Shown in pieces: positions 20,026 through 30,117 of a stretch of DNA of 64,000 nucleotides. The DNA is from Thermotoga sp. KOL6 (GTDB lineage: Bacteria > Thermotogota > Thermotogae > Thermotogales > Thermotogaceae), in contig NZ_LNDE01000001.1 of the NCBI RefSeq assembly GCF_002866025.1, positions 372,001 through 436,000 of the forward strand, read 5' to 3'. The number at the start of each line of letters is the position of its first letter. Position 1 is the stretch's first letter. A program made the position numbers and the translations under genes. The notes below the pieces were generated by a model. That model had not been told where the DNA came from. It saw only the letters and a program-made list of their open reading frames with translations, and searched no databases.

Positions 20026-20762
20026 GTCGATTGCCCCCTCAATTCATCCACCCCTTGTTTGATGATTTCCTCAACATATTTTCTCAACTCTTCTTCATTG
20101 GAAAATTCTTCCGGATCGACGGGAGCATGTATCTTCAGATACACCTTCCCCGGGGTGAATGTCAGGCGCTTTTTCGGTATCAAATTATAAGTTCCCCAGA
20201 TCGAAACGGGAAGGATAGGAACTTTCGCTTTCATAGCGATCATGAGGCTATCCTTCTTAAACGGAAGGACTCTTCCGTCTGGAGATCGCGTGCCTTCCGG
20301 AAAAACAATAAAAGTAACGCCATTTTTCAACTTTTGGATAACTTCTCTCAGCGCCTTCACAGCTTTTCTTGGATTCTTTCTATCAAGAAATACTCCGTTC
20401 AGGTATCTTATGTACCAATTCACCCCGGGAACTTTTTTGAGTTCTTCCTTTGCAATGAAAGCTCCGGTAGTAACGAAACCAAGAATCAAGGGAATGTCCA
20501 TCAGACTTTGATGGTTGGCCACAACGATAAAATTTCTGTTCTTTGGTATGTTTTCACTGCCCCTGACGATAACCTCAGAGAAAAGCCATTTAAAAGCTCT
20601 TCTTCCAAATTTTTCGATCTCTTTTAATACGTAATCTCTCGCTCTTTTTTTGTCTCTTATCAACAAAGATCTGAACAATACGAATCCTCCGTAAAAGACA
20701 ATGTATACAGTCGCTATAAAGTAAAAATAAAGGGTTACTAAAAGATCCCTCACTCTTTTCAC
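20022..20762 (-). CDS. plsC: 1-acyl-sn-glycerol-3-phosphate acyltransferase
   Basis: Membrane enzyme adding the second acyl chain to make phosphatidic acid, the substrate of CdsA. 246 residues with an N-terminal hydrophobic segment (LLVTLYFYFIATVYIVFYGG), catalytic H84-X4-D89 (NHQSLMD) and the FPEGTRSPDG block. T. maritima PlsC is the structural model of this family. Overlaps both thiI and nifS by four bases, so it is embedded in a sulfur-transfer operon with no obvious functional link. Confidence 0.95.
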   Translation of the reverse strand: MKRVRDLLVTLYFYFIATVYIVFYGGFVLFRSLLIRDKKRARDYVLKEIEKFGRRAFKWLFSEVIVRGSENIPKNRNFIVVANHQSLMDIPLILGFVTTGAFIAKEELKKVPGVNWYIRYLNGVFLDRKNPRKAVKALREVIQKLKNGVTFIVFPEGTRSPDGRVLPFKKDSLMIAMKAKVPILPVSIWGTYNLIPKKRLTFTPGKVYLKIHAPVDPEEFSNEEELRKYVEEIIKQGVDELRGQST

Positions 20763-21925
20763 TCTATCACCTCGACCCTCCTGCTCTTGAAAGCTTCTTC
20801 TTCGAGCTCTCTCAGATTTTGAACCCTTTGTTCCAAGTCCTCGAGAATGCTCGGATGGGATCTTGTAGCAGGGTTCTTTGGAGCAAAAAAAACACAGCTA
20901 TCTTGATACGGTTTTATCGATATCTCGTAAGTCCCTATTTCCCTTGCTTTCTTCACAATCTCTGTTTTGTCAAAACCAGCGAGTGGTCTCACAACAGGCC
21001 TTGTTGTTACACTTTCAATGGACCACAAATTCTCCAGTGTTTGACTGGCAACCTGGCCAATGTTTTCCCCTGTGTAGAAGGCAATTGAATTCGTTTCTTC
21101 AGCTACTTTTTCTGCTATTCTGAACATCGATCTTCTGTACATGATCAGCGAGTATTTATCAGGCACAACCTTCTTGATCTCGAGTTGGACTTTTGTGAGA
21201 TTAACCACGTGCAACCGCAAAGGATGTCCTCCGCTGTATTCTCTGAGGATCTTCAGAATATCTCTTACCTTCTCAACAGCTCCTTCTGACGTGAAAGGCG
21301 GAGAGACAAACGTAACAGATTCTATGAGCACCCCTCTTTTCAAGGCATACCAACCAGCAACTGGACTGTCTATACCACCTGAAAGAAGAAGGACAGCCTT
21401 TCCTCCCGTACCAACAGGAAGACCACCGTAACACTCCACTTTATCGGTGAACACCAAGATGCCTTCAGGTCTCACTTCTATTCCAAGAATAAAATCTGGG
21501 TTGTGTACATCCACGGAAAGATCTTTGAAATTTTTCAATATTAAGGCACCGAGTTCACTGTTCATTTCGTAAACGCCTTTCTTGTACTCTTTGAAAGCTT
21601 TCTTCGTCTGCACTTTGAAAGTCTTGTAATCTCCTTGCTCAAGCTTTTCCTTAACGGCAAGAAGCGCAGTCCGCTTTACCTCTTCGAAATCTTGGTTCAC
21701 CAAAAATCCTCTGCTGAAATTCTGAATCCCGAAAACTTTTTTCAATTTTTCGTCGAGACTTGTGTCATCTTCCACGGGTATCAAGAAGCGTCCCCATTGT
21801 TTTTTCACATTCATACCAGTTACCTTCTCGATATTCCTCTTCAATGTTTCCTCAAATCTTTTCCTGTTCCTCCCTTTTAGACCAATCTCTGAATACCTTA
21901 TGATGTAAACTCTCAAATTTTCCAC
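20759..21925 (-). CDS. thiI: tRNA 4-thiouridine synthetase ThiI (THUMP-PPase form)
   Basis: Adenylates U8 of tRNA and inserts sulfur; may also serve thiamine thiazole synthesis. N-terminal ferredoxin-like and THUMP domains precede the PP-loop (LLLSGGIDSPVAGW) and the RPVVRPLAGFDKTEI and QDSCVFFAPKNP segments. No rhodanese domain is present, as in T. maritima ThiI of known structure. The GTG at 21925 lies inside the GGAGGTG ribosome site; TTG 21916 (three codons in) has better spacing and may be the true start. Heads the operon with plsC and nifS. Confidence 0.94.
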   Translation of the reverse strand: MENLRVYIIRYSEIGLKGRNRKRFEETLKRNIEKVTGMNVKKQWGRFLIPVEDDTSLDEKLKKVFGIQNFSRGFLVNQDFEEVKRTALLAVKEKLEQGDYKTFKVQTKKAFKEYKKGVYEMNSELGALILKNFKDLSVDVHNPDFILGIEVRPEGILVFTDKVECYGGLPVGTGGKAVLLLSGGIDSPVAGWYALKRGVLIESVTFVSPPFTSEGAVEKVRDILKILREYSGGHPLRLHVVNLTKVQLEIKKVVPDKYSLIMYRRSMFRIAEKVAEETNSIAFYTGENIGQVASQTLENLWSIESVTTRPVVRPLAGFDKTEIVKKAREIGTYEISIKPYQDSCVFFAPKNPATRSHPSILEDLEQRVQNLRELEEEAFKSRRVEVIE

Positions 21926-21976
21926 CTCCGAATAGAATTTTAACAGATCGATCTGGAGTGTTGTTGGCTATGAGTG

Positions 21977-21982
21977 TATAAT
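21977..21982 (+). promoter_or_regulatory. Probable -10 of the TPR-pilD operon
   Basis: TATAAT preceded by GTG, with no convincing -35. It lies about 40 bases before ATG 22024, which has a CAGGAGGGGTGA ribosome site. Confidence 0.45.
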
Positions 21983-22023
21983 GTAAAATGAAGGTGAAAC
22001 AAAAGTTTCAGGAGGGGTGAAGC

Positions 22024-23097
22024 ATGGCAGAACATATAATAACTTTGGTTTTGTCCGATAGAAAAGTAGATATCACCACATCCACACCTTTTGTGGTAGC
22101 TTTGAGGGATATTCTTTACGAGGGTGATTGGGAAACTCTGAAAGAAGACATGAAAAAGAAAGAAAATATAATAAAGGAGATTAACACGTGCGAAAGATTA
22201 GAAAAAATAGTTCATCTTGATGAAACTGTTTATGAACCACTAATTTTTCAGGAGTTTCAGGAATGGCTTCAGGAGGAACACATAACTCCGAAGGATTTCA
22301 AGAAAGTATCCTTGAAAGGATTGTACGACCTTGCTTTGGAATATGCAGATCGGAATCTTTACGATGTGGCACATGAGATAATCAAGTTTATGCTCGATAT
22401 CGACAATAATTACGCACCGGCTTATGAATTGAAAGGCTCACTACTCGTAGAGCAGGGAAAGATAGAAGAAGGGATAAAATATCTTGATAAAGCTGTAGAG
22501 ATAGATCCGTGGCTTGTCCAGGCTTACGCTTCCCTTGGTGAGGCATACTACAATCTAAAAGATTACGAAAAAGCGGTTCATTACTGGGAAAAAGAGTTGG
22601 ATTACGCCCCTGACGACAAACTCACCTACTTTATGCTAGCAGAAACCTATCGAGAAATGGGAAGAAAAGATCTCGCTATCGAAACATTGAAGAGGCTTTT
22701 AGAAAGGGATCCGAACAACATACCTGCCATGTACCAGATGGCAGAACTCTATAGGGAAATCGGAGAAGAAGAGAAAGCGCAGGAGATGGAAAAAAAGATC
22801 ATGGAATGTAAACCTCAATATCTCACCGAATTAGAACCATGGGCTTTGGTGATGCTGAAGCACGGAAAATATGAAGAAGTAGTCCAAGAACTCGAAAAAG
22901 TTGTAGAATCTTCCCCATTGAACACCATCGCTCGCTTGCTGCTTGTGATACCCTATGTAAAACTTGGAAAAATAGAAAAAGCGAAGGAGATATTGGAGGA
23001 TCTTTCACAAACAAATGTTTGGTACTATTATGGAAAGAAAGAAATATTCGATGAATTCCTTACAGAGGAGGAAAAAGCAATTTGCGGTATATCGTAA
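22024..23097 (+). CDS. Tetratricopeptide-repeat protein
   Basis: A 357-residue, apparently cytosolic protein. After about 100 residues of mixed helix it has at least four TPR units of 34 residues, for example APAYELKGSLLVEQGKIEEG, VQAYASLGEAYYNLKDYEKA, LTYFMLAETYREMGRKDLAI and IPAMYQMAELYREIGEEEKA, with the characteristic A-Y-G-Y pattern and DP at repeat ends. TPRs mediate protein contacts. It overlaps the prepilin peptidase gene by 16 bases; a link to type IV pilus or secretion assembly is possible but only contextual. Confidence 0.9.
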   Translation: MAEHIITLVLSDRKVDITTSTPFVVALRDILYEGDWETLKEDMKKKENIIKEINTCERLEKIVHLDETVYEPLIFQEFQEWLQEEHITPKDFKKVSLKGLYDLALEYADRNLYDVAHEIIKFMLDIDNNYAPAYELKGSLLVEQGKIEEGIKYLDKAVEIDPWLVQAYASLGEAYYNLKDYEKAVHYWEKELDYAPDDKLTYFMLAETYREMGRKDLAIETLKRLLERDPNNIPAMYQMAELYREIGEEEKAQEMEKKIMECKPQYLTELEPWALVMLKHGKYEEVVQELEKVVESSPLNTIARLLLVIPYVKLGKIEKAKEILEDLSQTNVWYYYGKKEIFDEFLTEEEKAICGIS

Positions 23098-23804
23098 GTT
23101 TCGTACTTGGAATAATTATCGGCAGTTTTTTGAATGTGGTCATCTACAGAACTGCTAAGGAGGGTCTCAAACCATGGGATCCTCCTTATTCGTTCTGTCC
23201 CAATTGTAAAAGGAAACTGAAATGGTACGACAACATTCCCATTCTGAGTTATATCCTTTTGAAAGGAAGATGCAGGTATTGCGGTTGGAGAATACCCGCT
23301 AGATACCCAGTGGTGGAAATCTTAACAGGAATTACTTTCTTTTTGAACAGTATTTTCATAGATAGAATTCTCACTTTGATATTTTCCTGTATCGCCGTTT
23401 CTGCTCTGATTGCTATTTCGTTCATCGATTTGGAAACATATATGATTCCAGATTACTTGAACTTTACATTTCTTGGATCCGCTATCGTCGTAGCCCTAGA
23501 AAAATTTTTTCTGGATCATTTGATTTCATTCATTATTTTAACTTTCATATTTTTGCTGTTGAAACTCTTTTATAGAGAAGGATTGGGAACTGGGGATGTA
23601 ATCCTCGCTATGGGAATAGGCTTTCTTCTTACACCCTTACCGGCTATTTTGGCCGTTTTACTCGCTTCCATCTCTGGTATTCTATTTGTCCTGGTGAAAA
23701 ACAGGGGAAAGGTTGACGTAAAGGCCAAAATTCCCTTTGGTCCTTTTCTTTCTTTAGGTGGATATCTCTTGTTTCTCGTATCGCACGCAGCGGGGTGGTT
23801 GTAA
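23082..23804 (+). CDS. pilD: Prepilin peptidase (type A24), bifunctional form
   Basis: Polytopic aspartyl protease that cuts type IV prepilin or pseudopilin leaders and N-methylates the new end. 240 residues from TTG 23082. Two CXXC pairs (CPNC and CRYC) form the zinc site of the methylase domain. Catalytic aspartates lie in FIDLETYMIPDYL and in GTGDVILAMGIG (GxGD motif). No pilin or secretin gene is in the window, so its substrates are encoded elsewhere. The next gene starts immediately after its stop. Confidence 0.93.
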   Translation: MRYIVSFVLGIIIGSFLNVVIYRTAKEGLKPWDPPYSFCPNCKRKLKWYDNIPILSYILLKGRCRYCGWRIPARYPVVEILTGITFFLNSIFIDRILTLIFSCIAVSALIAISFIDLETYMIPDYLNFTFLGSAIVVALEKFFLDHLISFIILTFIFLLLKLFYREGLGTGDVILAMGIGFLLTPLPAILAVLLASISGILFVLVKNRGKVDVKAKIPFGPFLSLGGYLLFLVSHAAGWL

Positions 23805-24977
23805 GTGACAAAAGTCTTTCTCAAAAGAGTCAACAGAAGACTCTCGAGAGGTCATCTGTGGATTTACGACAATGAAATATCTAAGACGGAGGGTGATTAC
23901 GAAAACGGAGACATAGTTGACATCTTCAGGCCAGATGGCACCTTTTTCGGGAAAGGGTACATAAATGACAACTCGAAAATCAGAGTGAGGATCCTCACTT
24001 GGAGAAATGACAGAGTAGATCGTTCTTTTATAGAAAAAAGGATAAAACTTGCGATCGAACGAAGAAAAAAACTTGTAAAAGATACGGACGCTTTCAGGGT
24101 AGTACACGGCGAAGGTGATTTTTTGCCGGGACTTATTGTTGATTTTTTCAACGGTTATCTGGTTATTCAGATAACAACCTTGGGAATGGAACGGATGAAA
24201 AGCTGGATTTTGGATTGCTTGATCAACATTTTCCAACCAAAAGGAATATACGAGAAATCTTCTGGACCTTTCAGAGGAAAAGAGGGCTTAGAGAACAACG
24301 AAGGGTGGATCTACGGTGAAGGGCCAGAGTTGATTGAATTCAGAATGAATGGGCTGAAATTTTTAGCAGACACAAGAGGTCAGAAGACAGGTTTCTTTTT
24401 GGATCAGAGGGAAAACGCTAGAATGGTGCTCGATATAGCCGATGGAAAAGTGTGTTTGGATGTGTTCTCTTACACTGGAAACTTTGCAGTTCATCTTTTG
24501 AAAGGAGGCGCAAAACACGTTACTCTCGTTGATTATTCTGAACGATCGTTGGAAATTGCGAAAGAAATTCTCAAAATGAACGGCTTCAAAGATCATGAAA
24601 CGATTGTCGGAAATGCGTTCGATCTCCTGAAAAGTTTCGACAAAGATGGAAAAAGGTTTGATTTGGTGGTACTTGATCCTCCCTCTTTTGCGAAGAGCTC
24701 AAGAAGTCTTGAGAGTGCAAAGAGAGGTTACAAAGAAGTGAATCTTAGAGCGATGAGAATTTTGAAAAAACCAGGGGTTCTGGTGACTTCATCATGCACT
24801 CAAATAGTTTCTGAAGAGATATTCAGAGAAATTATCATGGAAGCTTCCTACGACACGAAAACTATACTGAGCGTTTTAAAAAGAGGTGGACAACCTTCCG
24901 ATCATCCTGCTCTCATGAATGTTCCAGAAACACAATACTTGAAGTTTTATATCTTTCATGTTGACAAGAGGTGGTAG
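23805..24977 (+). CDS. RlmI-like 23S rRNA m5C methyltransferase (PUA plus SAM-MTase)
   Basis: A 390-residue class I methyltransferase. The N-terminal PUA domain ([20 protein letters not shown]) binds RNA. The catalytic part shows [14 protein letters not shown], motif [14 protein letters not shown], motif [13 protein letters not shown] and the cysteine-bearing SSCTQIVS of m5C enzymes. The layout matches RlmI, which modifies C1962 of 23S rRNA in E. coli; the exact target here is inferred. GTG start directly after the pilD stop. Confidence 0.9.
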   Translation: MTKVFLKRVNRRLSRGHLWIYDNEISKTEGDYENGDIVDIFRPDGTFFGKGYINDNSKIRVRILTWRNDRVDRSFIEKRIKLAIERRKKLVKDTDAFRVVHGEGDFLPGLIVDFFNGYLVIQITTLGMERMKSWILDCLINIFQPKGIYEKSSGPFRGKEGLENNEGWIYGEGPELIEFRMNGLKFLADTRGQKTGFFLDQRENARMVLDIADGKVCLDVFSYTGNFAVHLLKGGAKHVTLVDYSERSLEIAKEILKMNGFKDHETIVGNAFDLLKSFDKDGKRFDLVVLDPPSFAKSSRSLESAKRGYKEVNLRAMRILKKPGVLVTSSCTQIVSEEIFREIIMEASYDTKTILSVLKRGGQPSDHPALMNVPETQYLKFYIFHVDKRW

Positions 24978-24979
24978 AC

Positions 24980-26167
24980 GTGTTTTCGAAAAGGGTTTTG
25001 GAAACCCCTGAAAGCCCTATAAGAAAACTCGTTCCATACGCTGAAAGCGCAAAAAAACGCGGTATAAAGATATATCACTTAAACATTGGTCAACCGGATT
25101 TGAAGACACCGGAGGTGTTTTTCGAGAGTATTCAAAATCACAAACCTGAAGTAGTGTATTACTCGCACTCTGCAGGATTGTGGGAGTTGAGAAAAGCCTT
25201 TTCTTCGTACTACAAAAGAAGACAGAGAGCAAAAATCGACCCAGAACAAGTATTGGTTACAAATGGTGGGAGTGAAGCTATTCTTTTTTCCTTCGTAATA
25301 GTTGCAGATCCCGGCGATGAAATTTTGGTGCTAGAACCCTTTTATGCAAATTACCAATCTTTTGCAAGAGCAACCGGCGTGAAACTCGTACCAATAACAA
25401 GAGAAATGAGGAACAATTTTTCTATTCCAAAAAATTTGGACAAATTTGTATCCTCGAAAACCAAAGCGATTGTATTTTCGAATCCATGCAATCCCACAGG
25501 GGTTGTTTATGAAGAGGATGAGTTGAAATACCTTCTGGATTTTGTTGAAAAGAACAACCTCTTCATGATAGTTGACGAGGTGTACAGTGAGATCATCTTT
25601 CAAAAAACTTTCTTCAGTGCTTCAAGGTTGGATAGCAACAGGGTGATTGTTGTAGACAGCGTTTCGAAAAAGTTCAGCGCGTGTGGGGCAAGAGTAGGCT
25701 GTTTGATCACAAAGAACAGAGATGTAATAAACCATGCCATGAAATTAGCTCAGGGAAGGCTCGCACCCCCTCTCCTTGAGCAAATAGGTTCTATCGCCCT
25801 TCTGAACCTCGGAGACGAGTTCTTTGATTTCGTCCGGGAAACCTACAAAGAAAGAGTGAAAGTCGTTGAAAAAAAACTGGAGGATCATGGTATAAAGAGC
25901 TTTACGAAACCTTCAGGAGCTTTCTATGTAACTGTCAAGCTTCCCGTGGATGACGCCGAAGAGTTCGCTAAATGGATGCTAACAGATTTTAACTTAGATG
26001 GAGAAACAACCATGGTTGCTCCTCTCAGAGGGTTCTACCTCACACCGAAACTCGGAAGAAGCGAAATAAGAATCGCCTGCGTCCTCGAAAAAGAGGAACT
26101 GTCACGTGCTGTAGACATATTGATGGAAGGGTTGAAAACGTGGCAGAAAGTTTCTTCCTCAAAGTAA
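24980..26167 (+). CDS. Class I/II aminotransferase (aspartate aminotransferase type)
   Basis: PLP transaminase of fold type I, 395 residues. GTG 24980 is preferred to GTG 24971, which lies within the GAGGTGG site. Seen: [47 protein letters not shown], the PLP lysine in [14 protein letters not shown] and the carboxylate-binding arginine in EIRIACV. Substrate (aspartate, aromatic or other) cannot be fixed from sequence. It overlaps the HD-GYP gene by 28 bases. Confidence 0.9.
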   Translation: MFSKRVLETPESPIRKLVPYAESAKKRGIKIYHLNIGQPDLKTPEVFFESIQNHKPEVVYYSHSAGLWELRKAFSSYYKRRQRAKIDPEQVLVTNGGSEAILFSFVIVADPGDEILVLEPFYANYQSFARATGVKLVPITREMRNNFSIPKNLDKFVSSKTKAIVFSNPCNPTGVVYEEDELKYLLDFVEKNNLFMIVDEVYSEIIFQKTFFSASRLDSNRVIVVDSVSKKFSACGARVGCLITKNRDVINHAMKLAQGRLAPPLLEQIGSIALLNLGDEFFDFVRETYKERVKVVEKKLEDHGIKSFTKPSGAFYVTVKLPVDDAEEFAKWMLTDFNLDGETTMVAPLRGFYLTPKLGRSEIRIACVLEKEELSRAVDILMEGLKTWQKVSSSK

Positions 26168-28074
26168 CTCTTTTTTACTTAGTGTCTCTCTACCTTTCTT
26201 TAATGGAGAGGATCTCTTTCAAACCGAGAAAGTTTTTTCGTGCGCTTTTGACAGCCGCTCCCTACCTCCTTTCGGGAGTGAGCAATTTCTTGATAGTCTT
26301 TGCGAGTTCCTTTGCAATTGAAACCATCGGTTCGAACAGTTTTTGGATTTTGGTCGCTCTCCCTTTTGCATGGTTTGGAAAAATATATCTCTTCATTTCC
26401 CTCGTTCTAGTGATCTCTGTTGTTTTCATTATCAAATATGCAAGCAACCTGGAAAGAGTTTTATCTTTTCTAGATATTCTTCTCATCATGTTGATTTTGT
26501 ATCTTTCTCTTTCAAAGTATCCTCAAATCGAGATCGCACTCGTTTCGTGTGTTTTTCTTGCTATTGTCACATATTTTCTCAGAAAGAGATGGAAAACATC
26601 ATTGAAAAAAGACATTCAAACAAAGAACGAAGAACTTTCCGCCGTGAATCAAGAACTCATCGCTTTGAACCAGGAACTCACCGCTGTGAATCAAGAGCTG
26701 GAAGCTTCCTACGAAAGCTTACAAATTCTTTCAGAGCAACTGAACAGAACTATAGAATTTATGGGAAAGATAGACTTGAAATCGGACCCTTTTCCTTTTC
26801 TTGAAAAGATATTCCGAGATACTAAGAAACTATTAGAACCTCTTGCAGGGCTTGAACTTAGAAGAATGGATCGAAGGACTCTCATTGGCCAGAAAGCCGA
26901 GAAGTTTATACATAAATCATCGAAGGAAATCGAAGTGAAGCTTTTCTTTTTCAGAGATTTGGAAAGAGATGAAGAAAACTTCTTGAACTCCATCGTGAAC
27001 TTTTCCTTCTTTCTTTTGAATGCGCACAACTCTCATTTAGAAGTTCTTCGCAACAATTCAACCCTTTCCACAATTCTTTCCTCTCTGGAAGAGATCCTTT
27101 CTGTTTCAAATAGGACACAACTTTTAGAGAAAGTGCTTCGATATCTCAAAGATATGTTCCCAAAAACTGTTTTATCTTCTCTTTCCATTTTTGAAAAGGA
27201 AACCGTAGAGACGTTTTTCATAAGGGATGGAAAGCTGGAGAGAGTTAGCCCCAAAAAGGGTATCGTTGTAAAAGCTCTCAAGGAAAAAAGAGATCTAATC
27301 TTAAACGATGTTTCTGATTTCCCCGAATTTTACGATGTCACAAACGGGAGAGCGAAAGCTGCTGCTGCCGTTTTCTTCGAGTACGAGGGTATTCCGGTTG
27401 TAATAGAAATAGAGAGAGAAACAGGCTTCACCGAGTTCGAATTTTCAACTCTGAGAATGATGGCAAGGATCTTCGCCATTTTCTTTTCAAGATTAAATCT
27501 TTACAGGGAGTTGAGAAAAACCTTCTTCCAAACCATAGAGGCGTTTTCCTATGCTGTGGAATTGAAAGATCCCTACACTAGTGGTCACAGTGTGAGGGTC
27601 TCCGAACACTCCCAAGAAATCGCTAGAAGAATGGGATTACCCAAACAAACGATTGAAAAAATAAAAATAGCTGCCCTCCTCCATGACATAGGGAAGATAG
27701 GAATTAGAGGGGCTATTCTCAACAAAACGTCGAAACTTACTGAAGAAGAGTACGAGGAAGTGAAAAAACATCCTGAATTGGGAGAAAGATTGATCAGTAA
27801 AATCGAAAGCTTCTCTGACATCGCCAAGATAGTAAGGCACCATCATGAATGGTACGGTGGAGGAGGATATCCCGATAACATATCTGGCGAAGAAATTCCC
27901 ATTGAATCTCGTATAATCGCCGTGGCAGATGCTTTCGATGCTATGACCAGCAACAGACCTTATAGGAAAGCGATGAAGAAAGATGTTGCAATTAAAATTC
28001 TTGAAAAGAACGAAGGATTTCAATGGGACCCAAAAGTGTTGAGAGTTGCTCTGAAGTACTTCAAAAAGATCTGA
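26140..28074 (+). CDS. Membrane-anchored HD-GYP protein with GAF-like region
   Basis: Likely cyclic-di-GMP phosphodiesterase. 644 residues from GTG 26140. About five N-terminal membrane spans (to ~150) are followed by a coiled coil with near-exact heptads (AVNQEL, ALNQEL, AVNQEL). A GAF-like sensory region follows. The C-terminal HD-GYP domain is complete: [48 protein letters not shown] and [15 protein letters not shown]. Intact HD and GYP motifs argue for activity. Its 3' end overlaps the convergent HAD gene by 14 bases. Confidence 0.92.
   Translation: MAESFFLKVTLFYLVSLYLSLMERISFKPRKFFRALLTAAPYLLSGVSNFLIVFASSFAIETIGSNSFWILVALPFAWFGKIYLFISLVLVISVVFIIKYASNLERVLSFLDILLIMLILYLSLSKYPQIEIALVSCVFLAIVTYFLRKRWKTSLKKDIQTKNEELSAVNQELIALNQELTAVNQELEASYESLQILSEQLNRTIEFMGKIDLKSDPFPFLEKIFRDTKKLLEPLAGLELRRMDRRTLIGQKAEKFIHKSSKEIEVKLFFFRDLERDEENFLNSIVNFSFFLLNAHNSHLEVLRNNSTLSTILSSLEEILSVSNRTQLLEKVLRYLKDMFPKTVLSSLSIFEKETVETFFIRDGKLERVSPKKGIVVKALKEKRDLILNDVSDFPEFYDVTNGRAKAAAAVFFEYEGIPVVIEIERETGFTEFEFSTLRMMARIFAIFFSRLNLYRELRKTFFQTIEAFSYAVELKDPYTSGHSVRVSEHSQEIARRMGLPKQTIEKIKIAALLHDIGKIGIRGAILNKTSKLTEEEYEEVKKHPELGERLISKIESFSDIAKIVRHHHEWYGGGGYPDNISGEEIPIESRIIAVADAFDAMTSNRPYRKAMKKDVAIKILEKNEGFQWDPKVLRVALKYFKKI
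26641..26703 (+). repeat. Three tandem 21-bp units encoding coiled-coil heptads
   Basis: Units begin at 26641 (GCCGTGAATCAAGAACTCAT), 26662 and 26683; units 1 and 3 differ at few bases. Each codes for seven residues of the form (A)(V/L)NQEL(x), so the repeat lengthens the signalling helix by whole heptads without changing its register. Confidence 0.85.
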
Positions 28075-28669
28075 CATTGAAAAACTTCATGCCTATTTTT
28101 TCACAGACTCCATCGTTCACATCGTCGTCACCGTACATAATACAATCTTCGGGAGAAGCGTTTAGCTTCTCACAGATCTCAAGATAATAACGAGGATCTG
28201 GTTTACAGAAATGAAAGTTCTCCATGTCGGTGATGAGATCGAAATCACTCTCGGATAACCCTATCCAGTTCAAACGCTTGATTATGGCAAGCTTTGGGAA
28301 CACTGGATTGGTCGCTAAAACGATCTTTCCTTCCTTTTTTCTTTCTTTCAGTAATTCCAAAACTTTCCCGATGGGCTTCAATGTTCCTTTAAGAGTATCA
28401 AAAAACTCTCCACTGTAAAACTCCATGAAAATTCTCTCCCATTCGCTTGCAATTTTTCCCGTTTTCTTTTCAAGACATTTTGTAAATCTTTCCATGTTCG
28501 TGAAACCATTCGGATTTTTCGTTATGTACTCAACACACTCTAGGATCAATTGTTTAGAAACAAAAACGTCTTCTTTCTCGAAAAAAAGCGCCAAGCTCTT
28601 AAAATAGCTCTCTGCAAAACCGTTATCTACAGCCAATGTTCCATCGTAATCGAAGAGAAATACCTTCAT
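28061..28669 (-). CDS. HAD-superfamily hydrolase
   Basis: A 202-residue phosphatase-like protein. ATG 28669, preceded by GAAGGAGGG, gives MKVFLFDYDGTLAVDNG; a longer frame from 28705 is not supported by a ribosome site. HAD motif I DYDGT (nucleophile Asp), motif II in LATNPVFP, motif III lysine in CKPDPRYY and motif IV MYGDDDVNDG are all present, with a helical cap between I and II. Substrate unknown. Stands alone between the HD-GYP gene, which it overlaps at the 3' end, and the divergent MATE gene. Confidence 0.9.
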   Translation of the reverse strand: MKVFLFDYDGTLAVDNGFAESYFKSLALFFEKEDVFVSKQLILECVEYITKNPNGFTNMERFTKCLEKKTGKIASEWERIFMEFYSGEFFDTLKGTLKPIGKVLELLKERKKEGKIVLATNPVFPKLAIIKRLNWIGLSESDFDLITDMENFHFCKPDPRYYLEICEKLNASPEDCIMYGDDDVNDGVCEKIGMKFFNVRSF

Positions 28670-28743
28670 ACAATTCCCTCCTTCGCTACAATTGTAGCAT
28701 CCCAAGATAGTTCGATGATAGAATCAATTTGGAGGTGACGAAA

Positions 28744-30117
28744 TTGGAAAGGGAGACAAGAGGAACCAAGTTACTGAGAGGCGATCCAACAAAAGCAATA
28801 GTGAAACTATCAATTCCCATGATGATAGCTATGTTAGTTCAAACCATTTATAATCTCGCGGACGGCATATGGGTAGCAGGATTGGGAACACGAGCTCTCG
28901 CATCTATTGGACTCTTTTTCCCCATATTCATGATCATCATTTCTCTCGCCGCCGGAATAGGAGTTGGAGCAAGTTCTGTTGTAGCTCAAAAGATAGGTGA
29001 GAGAAATAAAAAAGGGGCCGATTTTGCAGCTTCGATGTCTATAGCTTTGTCCATTGTCACAGGTTTAATCGGGATAGCAATTTTCTTGCCAACCATTTCA
29101 TCGATACTCAAGTTCGCAGGGGCACATGGTGAAACCCTTTATTTAGCACTAGAATATTCAACCATCTTAATCTATGCTATTCCACTTATAATGTTCAACA
29201 ACGTGGCAAACGGTGTTCTTCGTGGAGAGGGTGATACGAAACGTGCCATGATAGCCATCACCGTTGGATCGTTTCTAAACATAGCTCTCGACCCTGTCTT
29301 CATATACGTTTTCAAATTTGGAATAAGAGGAGCAGCCTACGCAACAGTTCTTTCTATTGCTTTCTCTTCTTTCCTTATTGCATACTGGTTGTTTTTCAAG
29401 AGAGATACATATGTCTCTTTTACTCTGGGATGGAGCGGTAAAATTCTTGGACAAATTCTGAAGATAGGAATACCTGCCTCACTCGCACAAGCCACCATGT
29501 CCATCGCCGTTTACGTGCTGAACATCTTCACCGTGAAAGCTGGTGGTGATAGCGGTATAGCGGTTTTCACCAGTGTCTGGCGGGTTATCAACTTTGGAAC
29601 AGTGCCTCTCATCGGAATGGCCATGGCAGTGACTTCTGTCACCGGTGCCGCTTTTGGAGAAAGAAACATTGAAAAGCTCGAAACTGCTCATCTCTACGCT
29701 GTAAAGTTAGGTTTTCTCATAGGTGTTTCTGTCATGATCTTAATTCTTTTCCTTGCTCCACTCATCGCAAAAGTCTTCACTTACTCCCAAGAAGGGATGG
29801 AAATTTATAATGATCTGGTGACAGCTCTCAGGATACTCGGTCTTTTCCTTCCTGGGGTTCCGTTTGGTATGTTTACTTCCTCCATGTTCCAGGGTATTGG
29901 CAAAGGTTTACAGAGTTTGATCGTAACCATCATGAGAACTATCGTTATGCAAGTTTTTTTCTCGTGGTTCTTTGTCTTTGTTTTGAAAACAAACCTCATT
30001 GGAGTGTGGTGGGGAATTGTCCTCGGCAATACAGTTTCTGCTGCTATAACCTTTGTATGGGGAAGATTCACTGTGAAGAGCGTAAAGAAGATGTTTCAAA
30101 CAAGCAGATCAAGTTGA
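28744..30117 (+). CDS. MATE-family efflux protein
   Basis: Twelve-span secondary exporter driven by Na+ or H+. TTG 28744 is chosen because GGAGGTGA lies five bases before it, whereas an in-frame TTG at 28729 lies on the ribosome site. The 457-residue protein has the two pseudo-repeated MATE halves; SIPMMIAMLVQTIYNLADGI and SLAQATMSIAVYVLNIFTV are equivalent first helices. Substrate unknown. Its end overlaps the convergent phosphoesterase by 22 bases. Confidence 0.93.
   Translation: MERETRGTKLLRGDPTKAIVKLSIPMMIAMLVQTIYNLADGIWVAGLGTRALASIGLFFPIFMIIISLAAGIGVGASSVVAQKIGERNKKGADFAASMSIALSIVTGLIGIAIFLPTISSILKFAGAHGETLYLALEYSTILIYAIPLIMFNNVANGVLRGEGDTKRAMIAITVGSFLNIALDPVFIYVFKFGIRGAAYATVLSIAFSSFLIAYWLFFKRDTYVSFTLGWSGKILGQILKIGIPASLAQATMSIAVYVLNIFTVKAGGDSGIAVFTSVWRVINFGTVPLIGMAMAVTSVTGAAFGERNIEKLETAHLYAVKLGFLIGVSVMILILFLAPLIAKVFTYSQEGMEIYNDLVTALRILGLFLPGVPFGMFTSSMFQGIGKGLQSLIVTIMRTIVMQVFFSWFFVFVLKTNLIGVWWGIVLGNTVSAAITFVWGRFTVKSVKKMFQTSRSS

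Noticed and set aside
19845-20627. 260-codon plus-strand frame
   Set aside because: Lies antisense to nifS and plsC, both certain genes; composition is typical of a shadow (many Phe, Ser, His), no ribosome site and no family pattern.
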